Of a stretch of DNA of 64,000 bases, positions 1-7,633 are shown piece by piece. The DNA is from Leifsonia xyli. GTDB lineage: Bacteria; Actinomycetota; Actinomycetes; Actinomycetales; Microbacteriaceae. How positions within the stretch are numbered: position 1 is the stretch's first letter; each line of letters opens with the position of its first letter. The notes beneath the pieces are model-generated. The model saw only the letters and a program-made list of their open reading frames with translations, did not search any database and had not been told where the DNA came from. The stretch spans positions 1-64,000 of the forward strand of contig QFQR01000009.1 in NCBI GenBank assembly GCA_003243275.1, given 5' to 3'. The position numbers and the translations under genes were made by a program.

Positions 1-185
1 CCAAAGAGGTGTGGACCTTCATCATCTGGGTGATCTTCGCCGGCTACATCCACGCCCGGGCGACCCGCGGATGGCGCGGTGCGCCGTCGGCGTGGCTCGC
101 GATCGTGGGATTCGCGGCGGTGCTGTTCAACTTCACCGTCGTCAACCTCTTCTTCAAGGGCTGGCATGCCTACAGCGGGCTCTAG
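1..185 (+). CDS. ccsB: Cytochrome c biogenesis protein CcsB/ResC, 3' end
   Basis: The reading frame enters the window at base 3 and ends at a TAG at 183-185, giving about 60 C-terminal residues. It contains the motif WTFIIWVIFAGYIHARATRG and the ending FFKGWHAYSGL, typical of the last two membrane segments of CcsB/ResC. That protein is the haem-handling subunit of the system II cytochrome c maturation complex in the cytoplasmic membrane. The 5' part, including the conserved tryptophan-rich haem site, lies outside the window. Its position a few kilobases before the haem operon fits a respiratory/haem neighbourhood. It marks the left boundary of the decayed accessory island. Confidence 0.9.
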   Translation, partial: KEVWTFIIWVIFAGYIHARATRGWRGAPSAWLAIVGFAAVLFNFTVVNLFFKGWHAYSGL

Positions 186-364
186 CCGATCCGGTCCGCC
201 ACTGTCAGCCGCTTTGGGGGCAGAGCGATAGCCGATGCCGGAGTACCGCGTGGGCCATGAGGAGCGGCCGAACTGTGCGATGGAGGTGGCTCCTTTCCGC
301 CGCGGCGTTCGCCCTCGTGCGGGCGTTTCGGAAGCCGACCGGGTAGCCGAGAGTCCTTGCCCGG
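186..364. other. Spacer with no recognised gene
   Basis: This is the left edge of the accessory island, directly after the ccsB stop. Short open frames occur on both strands, but none shows a ribosome binding site, recognisable motif or actinobacterial codon pattern. It probably contains decayed sequence continuing from the neighbouring pseudogene. Confidence 0.4.
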
Positions 365-741
365 CTACCTGTTGTCGGTGGCAGCCGATGGCTTCGCTGA
401 GTGGCAGCTCCGTGGCAGCTCGTCGCCCTCGTCGGGCTGGAGCGGCACGAAGACCGCATGGCTGAGGTCGCCGCGGGCTCGATGCCGTAGAGCCCGGCGG
501 TGCCGCCGGTGACGTTGAACTGGCTGGCCAGTTCGCCGTCGAGACCCGATGGCGTGAGGTACAGCAGATAGATCCCGCCGACCTTCAGCAGCGGTGCAGG
601 GCCTGCCTGATCGGCGGATCCGAGCAGGCGGACGCTGACCTTGTCGCTGGGCTCGAGGCCCTCGCCCTTCGCCGGCGTGCCCTGCAGCTCGAGCGTCGAG
701 AGGGTGAAGTGAACCACGTCGTCGACGTCGGCCGCCTCGAC
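365..741 (-). pseudogene. Fragment of a secreted protein joined to the matrixin pseudogene
   Basis: One frame reads well from about 741 to 475 with segments such as DVDDVVHFTLSTLELQG, GGIYLLYLTPSGLDGELA and NVTGGTAGLYGI. The likely continuation FVPLQPDEGDELP is in a different frame, so there is a frameshift near 470. The segment TELPLSEAIG lies in yet another frame. There is no start codon of its own. It begins directly at the point where the matrixin remnant stops, so it looks like the 3' part of a second secreted-protein gene joined by deletion. I do not recognise the family with certainty. The repeated frame changes argue against function. Confidence 0.5.
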
Positions 742-1262
742 TGAAGTAGGCGGTCGACGCGCTCATGTACATCACGCGCGTGTTCACGCTGATGTGATCC
801 AGGCCGAGCCCGTGGCCGAACTCGTGCAGCCAGACCACCTTGAGGCGGTTGATGGGCGCGGCACCGAACAGGTTCTACTGGTTGAGCGTGACGTTCGCCG
901 CGGTAGTCGTCCCGAAGAAGCAGCTCCAAGTGGTGTAGCCCTCTTCGCCATCCGCGCCGTAGTTGGAGTTCGTGGCGGTGAAGCTCGGACCCAGCGAGCC
1001 GGTCGCCGACAGCGTGACATCCGTTGAGCCGTTGTAGTTCCCCCGCGCCGATGTCAGCGCCGTGCGGAAGTTGCCGTTGACGTATCGATGGTCGATGGTC
1101 GGTGAGGTTGATTCCCATTTGCAGCCCGTGGTCGTGTAGGCCATCGCTGCTGACGGCACCGCGACGAGGCCCGCGATGTGAGGAGCGCCGCGGCGACCGC
1201 GACAAGGCGACGCCTCCAGCTCGGGCACCGTGTGTGTGCGGCAGTGACTGTTCACCAACGGT
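742..1262 (-). pseudogene. Matrixin-type zinc metalloprotease, inactivated
   Basis: The zinc-binding signature HEFGHGLGLDH (HExxHxxGxxH) is clear near 785-835 and is followed by VMYMSASTAYF, which fits the Met-turn region of secreted matrixins. Upstream in the same frame, DHRYVNGNFRTALTSARGNY and NYGADGEEGYTTWSC fit the N-terminal half, but an in-frame TAG at 872-874 separates the two halves. The hydrophobic signal peptide is split between frames near 1180 (RRLVAVAAALL in one, IAGLVAVPSAAMA in another). The C-terminus is lost at about 742. At least three lesions make this a pseudogene of a once-exported protease. Confidence 0.8.
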
Positions 1263-1530
1263 CCTTCGATCGAGATTCATGCTTGACCTCCATTCGATGC
1301 CCGGTCCCCGCACGGGTAAGTTCCGACCGCTGCGAGGGCTCGGGGAGCTCCTACCTCATCTATTGCCGGGCAGCCGCGGAACCTTGCGCCGCGGGACAGA
1401 AGGGCTTGGAGATCTGTAAGGCTTCGCCGCCGTCATGAAATGGCCCTAGTGCTACGCACTGGTGCCACGCCTCCTGAGCGAGTCACGTCGCAGCCGTGCT
1501 GCCGATCGCGAGAGGGCTGGGGTATTCACC

Positions 1531-1703
1531 ATGAACCACCGGGCTGGACAAGACCGTCGGCCAGAGCGCCGCGGACCGAACAGGAACCACCGCGGGTACT
1601 GGCGGGCGTGTTCGCCGTCGTGATCGCTTTGACGGGCATGCCGGTGGCAGCGTCGGCGTCGACGACCAGCGGCGACCCGATCATCCTGAATGAGACGCAC
1701 TGA
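1531..1703 (+). pseudogene. Remnant of a secreted small protein (signal peptide only)
   Basis: A hydrophobic stretch LAGVFAVVIALTGMPVAASA looks like a Sec signal peptide with an A-x-A cleavage site, but only about ten residues follow before a stop at 1701-1703. An ATG at 1531 with a basic N-terminus lies in another frame, so the signal peptide seems to have been frameshifted from its start. Reading it as a small real peptide is possible but less likely in this decayed region. Confidence 0.3.
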
Positions 1704-1723
1704 CCCCGTACCGTGGGTACTTG

Positions 1724-2286
1724 ATGGAGATTGCCCGCGATCGAGTGCGTTTCCTGACGCTGCTCGCGGGCAATCTCGTCGCGGTCGCCCTGCTGGCGGT
1801 GGTGTTCTGTGCGCAGTTCCGCGGCCTGGCACCGCTCTGGTTGCTGCAGGCGCCCTACTTCGCGGTCGGGGCCGCGATCACACTTGCGCTGACGCCGCTC
1901 GAGTTGCTGCTGCTCAGACGGATTCGCCGCCGCGCGCCCAACGCCTTCATCGAGGCGCTGCTGGCGGCGATCACGAGCACACTGGTTGGCATCCCCGGAG
2001 GGCTGCTGATCGGGCTGATCGGTGCCCTCGGCCCCCGGAGCTTCGTGGGACAGGACCTGAACGGTCTGGGAACCTACATCATCGTCGGCGGGTTCATGGC
2101 CGCCGCGGCGTGCTTCATCTGCGTCCTACTTGGCCGCCTCGTCGCCGCGTTCCTCGGCAGAGTTCGATGGCTGGCCTTCGTCGTTCTGACACTGGGCGTC
2201 TGCCGATCACGAGCATCGCCGGCACCGACAGTCCGCTTGTCACTGTCTCGACACGCCTGCTACGTGGCGTACTCGACCAGCAATGA
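1724..2286 (+). pseudogene. Four-helix membrane protein, frameshifted near its 3' end
   Basis: Starting at ATG 1724 (or TTG 1721) the frame encodes a hydrophobic protein with about four membrane segments: LLAGNLVAVALLAVVFCAQF, the stretch around LQAPYFAVGAAITLAL, STLVGIPGGLLIGLIGAL and FMAAAACFICVLLGRLVAAF. After LAFVVLTLGV the frame becomes arginine/serine-rich and runs on to 2392. Moving to the neighbouring frame near 2203 restores a plausible ending (ITSIAGTDSPLVTVSTRLL) and a TGA at 2284-2286. This suggests one indel in an otherwise preserved gene, or a sequencing error. The family is not recognised. Confidence 0.55.
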
Positions 2287-2345
2287 CCAGCCCGCGGCAC
2301 GCTGCTTCGCCGTCCCATGGATTCCGATCGGGTCGAGTTCACGCG

Positions 2346-2786
2346 TCAACCGCACGGATTCGTCTTGTCCCCGTTCGACCATGTGGCGCTAGAAAGCGAG
2401 CCTGCCCCCCACCAGCTTGCTTGCGTGTCCTCATCGGCGGCTGCTGGTGTGAGGGTGACGACGAGGTCATCTTCCGCGGGATCGAATACTCCGGGGTCCG
2501 CCTCAGCGGTCATGTCTGAGGGCAGAACTCCCAAGGTGATGGTGTCGCCAACCTCAAATCGGTGCGCGCCCGTCAGGCGCCACAACACATCACCGCGATA
2601 GGGGTTGGTGTGACCTCGCCCGACCCGGAACTCGACCTCGGTGGCCCGCACGCTCTCGCAGATCGCGACCACAGGTACGTCGCCATCCAACCGCGCCCGT
2701 GGCGATTCGTCCGGTCCGCAACCGGAGAGGAAGACGGCAGGGACGATCACCGCGGACAACAGGACGCGGTGCGCTCGATTCACCAC
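2346..2786 (-). CDS. Putative lipoprotein
   Basis: The frame gives about 146 residues from GTG 2786, which has GGAGG seven bases upstream. A second GTG follows at once. A basic N-terminus and hydrophobic stretch LLSAVIVPAVF lead to the lipobox LSGC, so the protein should be exported and lipid-anchored. The mature part contains no motif I recognise. It ends with SNGDKTNPCG and has only one other Cys. It is one of the few apparently intact genes in the 0-7.5 kb island. Its role is unknown. It could be a lipoprotein-type immunity or accessory factor, but nothing in the sequence shows that. Confidence 0.6.
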   Translation of the reverse strand: MVNRAHRVLLSAVIVPAVFLSGCGPDESPRARLDGDVPVVAICESVRATEVEFRVGRGHTNPYRGDVLWRLTGAHRFEVGDTITLGVLPSDMTAEADPGVFDPAEDDLVVTLTPAAADEDTQASWWGAGSLSSATWSNGDKTNPCG

Positions 2787-3093
2787 GTGTCCACCTCCGT
2801 CTTTGTGCCCAGCGTCCCACTCGAAGGAGGTGGCACACCCATAGTTACCCACGGTGACCTACGAAGACAGGGCGGATTCGTCTGGCGAAGCAGCGGCTCT
2901 CGGCCCCTGACCGTGTGCGGAACCGCATCGTCCGCGCTGATGGTGCTGATCTTGCCGGCGAGTGGGTCTGGTAGCGGAACAGCCGGCGCCTCCACAGAGA
3001 ACCCGATATGCGCACCCCCGTCGAGGCCGAGCAGGCGTATTACGCTGACCTCGAATCAGCCGATCCGACTCCCGCTGGACATGCGAACGAAAG
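2787..3093. other. Intergenic stretch with no supported gene
   Basis: About 300 bases lie between the putative lipoprotein and an Rhs fragment. Open frames here lack start signals and recognisable motifs. It may be further decayed Rhs-associated sequence. Confidence 0.4.
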
Positions 3094-3255
3094 TCAGGCC
3101 GATTCAATGACCACCGTCCCGTCATCCAGCGTGGTGGACACATGCCGGTCCGCCACGTCATACGCGAGCGTCGCCGACGGGTCGGTCGTAGCCAGGTTGC
3201 CGCCCGCAAGCGGCGACGCGCCCGCACCCGCGCCCGCGACGGCGGTGGTTCGTTG
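3094..3255 (-). pseudogene. Rhs core fragment (YD-repeat)
   Basis: Reading on the minus strand, the peptide includes GASPLAGGNLATTDPSATLA followed by YDVADRHVSTTLDDGTVV, which has the form of an Rhs/YD repeat. In intact Rhs cores of this type a longer repeat stretch normally lies between the two parts, so an internal deletion is likely. The frame ends shortly after VVIES at a TGA. It lies directly downstream of a candidate immunity gene, the usual place for the start of the next orphan toxin module. I infer a leftover of a third module. Confidence 0.6.
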
Positions 3256-3257
3256 CC

Positions 3258-3643
3258 CTACCCCGGCAGACTGATCGGGTCGCCTCTCCATTCGGTGAGC
3301 GAGACCACCTTCTTCCCCACGGTTACCTGCACGGTTCCACCGCTTCGGAGGTAGCGACCTGAACACAGGGCGAACACGACGTCTCCGATCAATTGCAGGG
3401 AGTCTGTGATCACCTCGTCCGACGCCTCGTACGGGACGCCCAGAACCGCACTGATTCGAACCTCGAATTGCGCCCACCAAACTCGCACGGACGTGTGCGC
3501 CTGCGTGTTGAGCAGTTCGGCGTACTCCATGCAGTCCAGGCCATAGGCGGAGGCAGCCCCCGCATTGAACTGCCAACCTCGGTGAGTTCGCGCGCGACGC
3601 GCATCACCTCTCCGCGGATCGCGTCACCAGTGAGCGAATTCAT
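3258..3643 (-). pseudogene. Candidate immunity gene of orphan Rhs tip, frameshifted
   Basis: The ATG at 3643 overlaps the stop of the upstream orphan toxin tip as ATGA, suggesting translational coupling, as expected for an immunity gene. The frame starts MNSLTGDAIRGEVMRVAREL. After about 28-35 residues it must shift near 3560 to continue in the frame containing LDCMEYAELLNTQ, FEVRISAVLGVPYEASDEV and VGKKVVSLTEWRGD, ending at 3258. If a start internal to the second frame (ATG 3530) were used, a 90-residue protein would remain. No family is recognised. Position is the main argument for an immunity role. Confidence 0.5.
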
Positions 3644-4080
3644 CGATACATCCCGATGTTGATGTGACGGGTGCGGGCGGGCCCGATTCCGATCCGAAAA
3701 ACGTTCGTCCCGTTGGCACTCGTGCCCATCCAGTTCCAACCGATCCTGACTTTGCCTTTGTTCAGCAATCCGGTTCCTCGTGCGAAAAGCGTAGACGACT
3801 GCGAAATCCACGATCCTCGCGCCAGGAGAGTTCCGAGAGTCGTAACCGCTGGCCGCGCCACTCCGCCTGCGACGATGGTCTCGGACGCGTGTGCCGCCGC
3901 GTAGCTCGCCGCCGATCCGACGCCTCCACCCACTCCGCCGGCGGCTGCCCCACCCCATATTGCTCCGAACGTGTAGAACCCGTTTGATTGGATCTCGGCT
4001 GCCGCGTTCTTCGCGCCCTCGCCCCCGATGTCGTACCGGATGATGCCTGTCAGGCTGGTTTCGCCGCCGAGCCTGCAGAC
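3640..4080 (-). pseudogene. Orphan Rhs C-terminal tip (candidate toxin)
   Basis: The frame carries the linker CRLGGETSLTGIIR, then GGEGAKNAAAEIQSNG and a Gly/Ala-rich region, and ends with KVRIGWNWMGTSANGT, VFRIGIGPARTRHINIGMYR and a TGA at 3640-3642. The first 167 bases duplicate the junction between core and tip of the larger Rhs remnant at 5428-5594, so this is a displaced tip. The terminal domain differs completely from the GIY-YIG-like tip there. It is joined out of frame to a PA14 piece upstream, so it has no start. The toxin activity is not recognised. Confidence 0.6.
3914..4080 (-). repeat. Direct repeat A, Rhs core-tip junction
   Basis: This is the partner of the copy at 5428-5594. 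Here the Trp codon after FGAI is intact (TGG), whereas copy B has TGA. The copy precedes a different tip domain, the hallmark of an orphan Rhs module. Confidence 0.85.
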
Positions 4081-4327
4081 ACGGAGGAGGTGGTGAGGTT
4101 GTAGCCCGGGGTGAGGGCGGAGTCGGGGATGTTGACGAACGCGCCACTGTTGAGGGACCACTGCAACTGCAGCGACGCGTTGCCGGTGAGCTCGACGTAG
4201 TCCACCCGGATACGACGCCGCTCCCCCGCGGCCACCCCGATGATGACCGGGCTGTTGATCGGGGTGCCGGTGCTGGTGACCTGCAGCACATCGTTCAGGA
4301 ACAGGCTGAAGGAGGAACTGTCGATGC
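4060..4327 (-). pseudogene. Rhs-associated PA14 domain fragment
   Basis: One minus-strand frame encodes SSFSLFLNDVLQVTSTGTPI, then VIIGVAAGERRRIRVDYVEL and SALTPGYNLTTSSVSA. This resembles the PA14 beta-sandwich commonly found N-terminal to the Rhs core in actinobacterial Rhs proteins. The domain is cut on both sides. On its 5' side the next gene (4332-5132) ends a few bases away. On its 3' side the sequence passes into the tip at about 4080 in a different frame. The whole Rhs core that should separate PA14 from tip is missing, so this is a large internal deletion. Confidence 0.6.
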
Positions 4328-4331
4328 GGCA

Positions 4332-5132
4332 CTACTGTCGCGGCAGATACTTCGCTCCCGGCGGGAACGACCACGACGCCGAAGCCAGCTTCGCGGCTGA
4401 CCTAAACGAAGCCACGAAAGGGTTCTTGCCGACGACGACGACCCTCGCCGTTCGCGGAAGTTCAAGCAGCGCTTCCAACCCGTCTATGCGAGAACACTCT
4501 TCGAAGACGAGCTGCTCAAGGCGTGGGAGGCTCAGCAGCGCATCCGCGTTGCGCAGTTCAGCGATCGTATGAAACCTCACCACTCCAAGATCATTGAAGG
4601 GTTCGAGTTGTCCTACGTCGAAAGCCAAGCTCGAAAACAGATCGATCTCGCTCAAACTGCTCGACCGAATTGTCGGTATCCGCGTTGATCCGCCAAGATC
4701 CATCCTCAACGCGGCCAGCGGTGCCGTGATCTCGTCACCGCCGACCTCTTCCGCCGACGTGAAAAGAACCCTCAGGTTGGGCAATGCGAGCACGCCAGGA
4801 AATCGACTGACCGGGCCAGCGAAGTCCTCGAGAGAGCGGAGCATCGCGACGTCGACCACATCCTGAACCAGCCCTCCGACCGCGAGAGCCTGCAATCGCC
4901 GCGCACTGGACAACGCCTCTAGCAGCACGCAACTTGCCGAATTCACCCAGACCTCGGGTAACCACTCCAACTGCTCACGAATGGGCTCAAGCGACGCACT
5001 ACGGCCTGGCAGGCTCAGGATATTGATGCCCCATCCGTTGCCGCGGATTCGACGCCAACCGGCACGACTCGGTAGCACACCGTCGATGACGGCGATCGAC
5101 CTACCTGTCCGAGGGCTATGGACCGTGTCCAT
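4332..5132 (-). CDS. Leucine-rich-repeat-like protein, candidate immunity protein
   Basis: The frame has 266 residues from ATG 5132, with AGAGGAG 11-12 bases upstream overlapping the stop of the GIY-YIG-like tip (TAG 5149-5151). The protein has leucine-rich segments with regular spacing, such as ALPNLRVLFTSAEEV, LVQDVVDVAMLRSLEDF and LLSLPRLEQLVFEECSRIDG. These resemble solitary LRR-like proteins found downstream of polymorphic toxins. There is no signal peptide or membrane segment, so it should be cytoplasmic, as expected for an immunity to a nuclease toxin. Base composition is less G+C-rich than the haem operon, consistent with transfer. The immunity function is inferred from position only. 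Confidence 0.6.
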   Translation of the reverse strand: MDTVHSPRTGRSIAVIDGVLPSRAGWRRIRGNGWGINILSLPGRSASLEPIREQLEWLPEVWVNSASCVLLEALSSARRLQALAVGGLVQDVVDVAMLRSLEDFAGPVSRFPGVLALPNLRVLFTSAEEVGGDEITAPLAALRMDLGGSTRIPTIRSSSLSEIDLFSSLAFDVGQLEPFNDLGVVRFHTIAELRNADALLSLPRLEQLVFEECSRIDGLEALLELPRTARVVVVGKNPFVASFRSAAKLASASWSFPPGAKYLPRQ

Positions 5133-5148
5133 CGTCTCTGACACTCCT

Positions 5149-6473
5149 CTACCGAATCCCAAAGCTGGCCCATTTCGAGGGTGCGATCTCATTTCTCTTG
5201 TTCGCAAGATTCCTAAGACCATACCGATTGATCATGATCTGCTCACTCACCCGCAGCTGCCTAAGAGTGGGAGAGGCCATGGGCGTGATGCGCGCACTGG
5301 CTGCTGCCGCCGGAGTTATTTGCCCGAAGCAACGTGCTGCGAAAGCCACTTAGCTACGTTGAACGAGCGCCCAACGTATGGAAGTCCTGTGGCTGTATCC
5401 GTCACGACATATATGCCTGCTGTAGTTGATCCGACGCCTCCACCCACTCCGCCGGCGGCTGCCTCACCTCATATTGCTCCGAACGTGTAGAACCCGTTTG
5501 ATTGGATCTCGGCTGCCGCGTTCTTCGCGCCCTCGCCCCCGATGGCGTTCCGGATGATTCCGGTGAGACTCATCTCGCCACCGAGCCTGCACACAGGGCA
5601 GAACGTGACCGCATCGCCGATGCCGACGAAGATCGCGGAGATGTTCATGCCGATGTTGTAGCCGACATCGGCATCCCCTGCGCAGTTGCCGGTGAGGTCG
5701 AACTTGTTGATGGGGTCGCTCGGGTAGTCGTAGGTGTTGGTGACGCCGCCCTCGATCGGGTCGACCGACATGAACCTGCCCAGGGCGGGCACGAAGACGC
5801 GGGCGCCCATCTCGATGGATGCGATCGAGCCCTGGTGTTCGTAGAGCTTGCGGGCTCCGCCGACCCAGGCGTAGTCGGCATCCGTGCCGGGGATCGTGTC
5901 GGGCACCGCGTCATCCGCCGTGGTGGTGCCGATGCGGCCGGTGGTCGGGTCGATCGGCTGACCGAACGGGTCATAGGTGGCGCGGGCACCGACCCGGGTG
6001 CCGGTGGTGTCGGCTTGCAGGATCACGTCCCCGTGCAGGTTCGGATACGCCCACCCGGTCGCGGCACCGGCACCGTTCACCCGCACCGTCGCACCGCCCG
6101 GGAGGCCATACGTGGCCTCGATGACCACGCTCGCACCGGTCGCGACCGCCCACGCGGAGTCCCCACCGCCGGCGTAGAGGTACCTGGTCACCTGCGGCGA
6201 CGGGTCGCTGGCGCTGGTCTTCACCGTGCGTTGCACGATCCGGTTGGTCGCATCCCTTGTGTATTCGATGATCGTGCCGTCAACCGGCCCGCCGCATTGA
6301 ACTTGTAGGTGGAGGTCTCCGGCCCGCGAGACAGGCTGTCGGTGAGGGTGATCCTGCCCGACTGCGAACGCGTGACGGCATCGGTCCCCGTAGACCCGGG
6401 GAACGCCCACGTCATCGCGTCGGTGGCACCCCGCAAGCCGTTCACGTTCAAGTAGTCATCCACGGAGGGGCCG
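5149..6473 (-). pseudogene. Rhs polymorphic toxin remnant with GIY-YIG-like tip
   Basis: The core part includes VTRSQSGRITLTDSLSRG, EYTRDATNRIVQRTV, YLYAGGGDSAWAVATGASVV, ARVFVPALGRFMSVDPIEGG and YDYPSDPINKFDLTGN, the last two being the conserved Rhs C-terminal signature. A deletion with frameshift lies near 6295 (AAGRL to DGTIIEY). Beyond the core, an in-frame TGA at 5469-5471 replaces a Trp codon kept in the duplicate copy. The tip continues with GIYVVTDTATGLPYVGRS and NVAKWLSQHVASGK, shifts frame near 5318, and ends SEQIMINRYGLRNLANKRNE...SFGIR. The GIY and Y-V-G motifs suggest a GIY-YIG-fold nuclease toxin, now inactive. The N-terminal two thirds of an Rhs protein are absent. Confidence 0.75.
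5428..5594 (-). repeat. Direct repeat B, Rhs core-tip junction
   Basis: These 167 bases recur at 3914-4080 in the same orientation and without indels, with roughly a dozen mismatches by eye. The first 110 bases are almost identical. The repeat encodes the junction CRLGGE...FYTFGAI between Rhs core and variable tip. Such short shared segments are where tips recombine onto cores. Confidence 0.85.
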
Positions 6474-6845
6474 CTAAGGATTGAGCGGGATGTCGATAGA
6501 GAGCGTTCCTCCGAGTTCTCCCCACCTGCGCATGAACGAGGCGGGAACCACAACAGCTCCTTGCTGGGGTTCAAGCGTCATAAGAAGTTGCAGACGACCA
6601 CGATCGTTCGCACGAAACTCGAGGACAGCGGCAACGGCTTCAAAGAACGCCAACTCTTTGAAAAGAGCCTGCGAGAACGCCTCCGAAAGACGGCTCAAGT
6701 CGTCATCCTCAAGACTGGTTGGTTTGGTGCTCAGGGCGTACATGCCCGCTCGCCACGAATCCCTACGGTAGAAACCCGCTGGCGCTGCCTCACCTTCGCC
6801 CAAGTCCACCACAAAATCTGAGCTGACTACCACGCTGAATGACAA
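6474..6845 (-). CDS. Hypothetical cytoplasmic protein, candidate immunity
   Basis: This 123-residue frame begins at TTG 6845, preceded by AAGGTGA five bases upstream. It has no signal peptide or membrane helix. Segments include SSDFVVDLGEGEAAPAGFYR, LSEAFSQALFKELAFFEAV and VVPASFMRRWGELGGTLSID. No family is recognised. It lies immediately upstream of an Rhs core fragment and downstream of a membrane protein remnant, the same order (small gene then Rhs fragment) as at 3643-3094. An immunity role for a lost toxin is therefore plausible. It appears intact and has moderate GC. Confidence 0.55.
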   Translation of the reverse strand: MSFSVVVSSDFVVDLGEGEAAPAGFYRRDSWRAGMYALSTKPTSLEDDDLSRLSEAFSQALFKELAFFEAVAAVLEFRANDRGRLQLLMTLEPQQGAVVVPASFMRRWGELGGTLSIDIPLNP

Positions 6846-7339
6846 GACATCACCTTAAACGAAATCGTCGGGTCGCCCGGCGGGGGAGCCAACGGGTTGA
6901 CACCGGGGACAGAGACCGTAGTCGCCTGCGCTGGAAAGCTGAACACCCCTGCCACGAGCGATATCCCGATCCCTCCACATGGCATGAGTAGTCCCATCCA
7001 GGGCTCAAACCTAAAACCGGAACTATTGAGCATGGCACCTCTTTGGAGTTCGGCAACTCGAGATTCCTCTACATATGTTCCAAAGCCCGGATCAAGGATC
7101 TCGTCGCTCCCCTTGATGCGCACATCACCCTTCTTGCTGACCTCAATATCTACCGCTTTTCCGTCATTGCGGTCTGTCGGGAAATCTGCGTGGGAGGAGT
7201 TCGGCGACGATGGATGCGCGGCTTCAAGTTTCCACTCGCCGTCACCGATTCCGCCAAGTAGGTGGCTGTCCAGTTGTTGATTCAATGTCGGAATCTCGAA
7301 GATCGGCCATTCGGTCACCGACCCCGCAGGAACCATCAC
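6827..7339 (-). CDS. Hypothetical membrane-associated protein, possibly 5'-truncated by frameshift
   Basis: The frame opens with VTEWPIFEIPTLNQQLDSHL and contains a polar region (TDRNDGKAVDIEVSKKGDVR). It then has one hydrophobic helix, GLLMPCGGIGISLVAGVFSF, before a proline-rich tail (VPGVNPLAPPPGDP). It overlaps the next gene by 19 bases. In the neighbouring frame, at about 7433-7480, there is a strong hydrophobic segment FRAIAILVAGLSGLWILSF with no start in the present frame. The original gene may thus have started near 7480 with two membrane helices and now be frameshifted near 7330. The function is unknown. Confidence 0.4.
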   Translation of the reverse strand: MMVPAGSVTEWPIFEIPTLNQQLDSHLLGGIGDGEWKLEAAHPSSPNSSHADFPTDRNDGKAVDIEVSKKGDVRIKGSDEILDPGFGTYVEESRVAELQRGAMLNSSGFRFEPWMGLLMPCGGIGISLVAGVFSFPAQATTVSVPGVNPLAPPPGDPTISFKVMSCHSAW

Positions 7340-7534
7340 CAGCCAAGGGATCAGGCGAGATGGCCGGGTACTGCGCTTCCTGGCGTCGGATCCAGCGATC
7401 GCACCTACACGTCCCCGGGAAACTCAAGATCCACAGTCCCGATAGGCCCGCGACCAGGATCGCGATTGCTCGAAAGCTAGCGATCCTCGACCCAGCTCGT
7501 CCAGAGCGAAGACCAAGAGTTAACCACTCGCCCT

Positions 7535-7551
7535 ACCCCCATTTCGGGGGT
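7535..7551 (+). terminator. Short GC hairpin upstream of hemE
   Basis: ACCCCC and GGGGGT flank a five-base loop, forming a small stem-loop between the accessory island and the haem operon. There is no U-tract. It could end transcription from the island or be incidental. Confidence 0.35.
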
Positions 7552-7633
7552 GCCTTCGGGTGTGCGACGCCAGTGCTCCACCGGGCATCCGGCTGGCGGT
7601 GGCACTCCCGGCATCCGGTGGGAGGATGGACAC

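Noticed and set aside
5149..6845. A functional type VI or secreted Rhs effector
   Set aside because: A nonsense codon, two frameshifts and the lack of the N-terminal part exclude a working protein.
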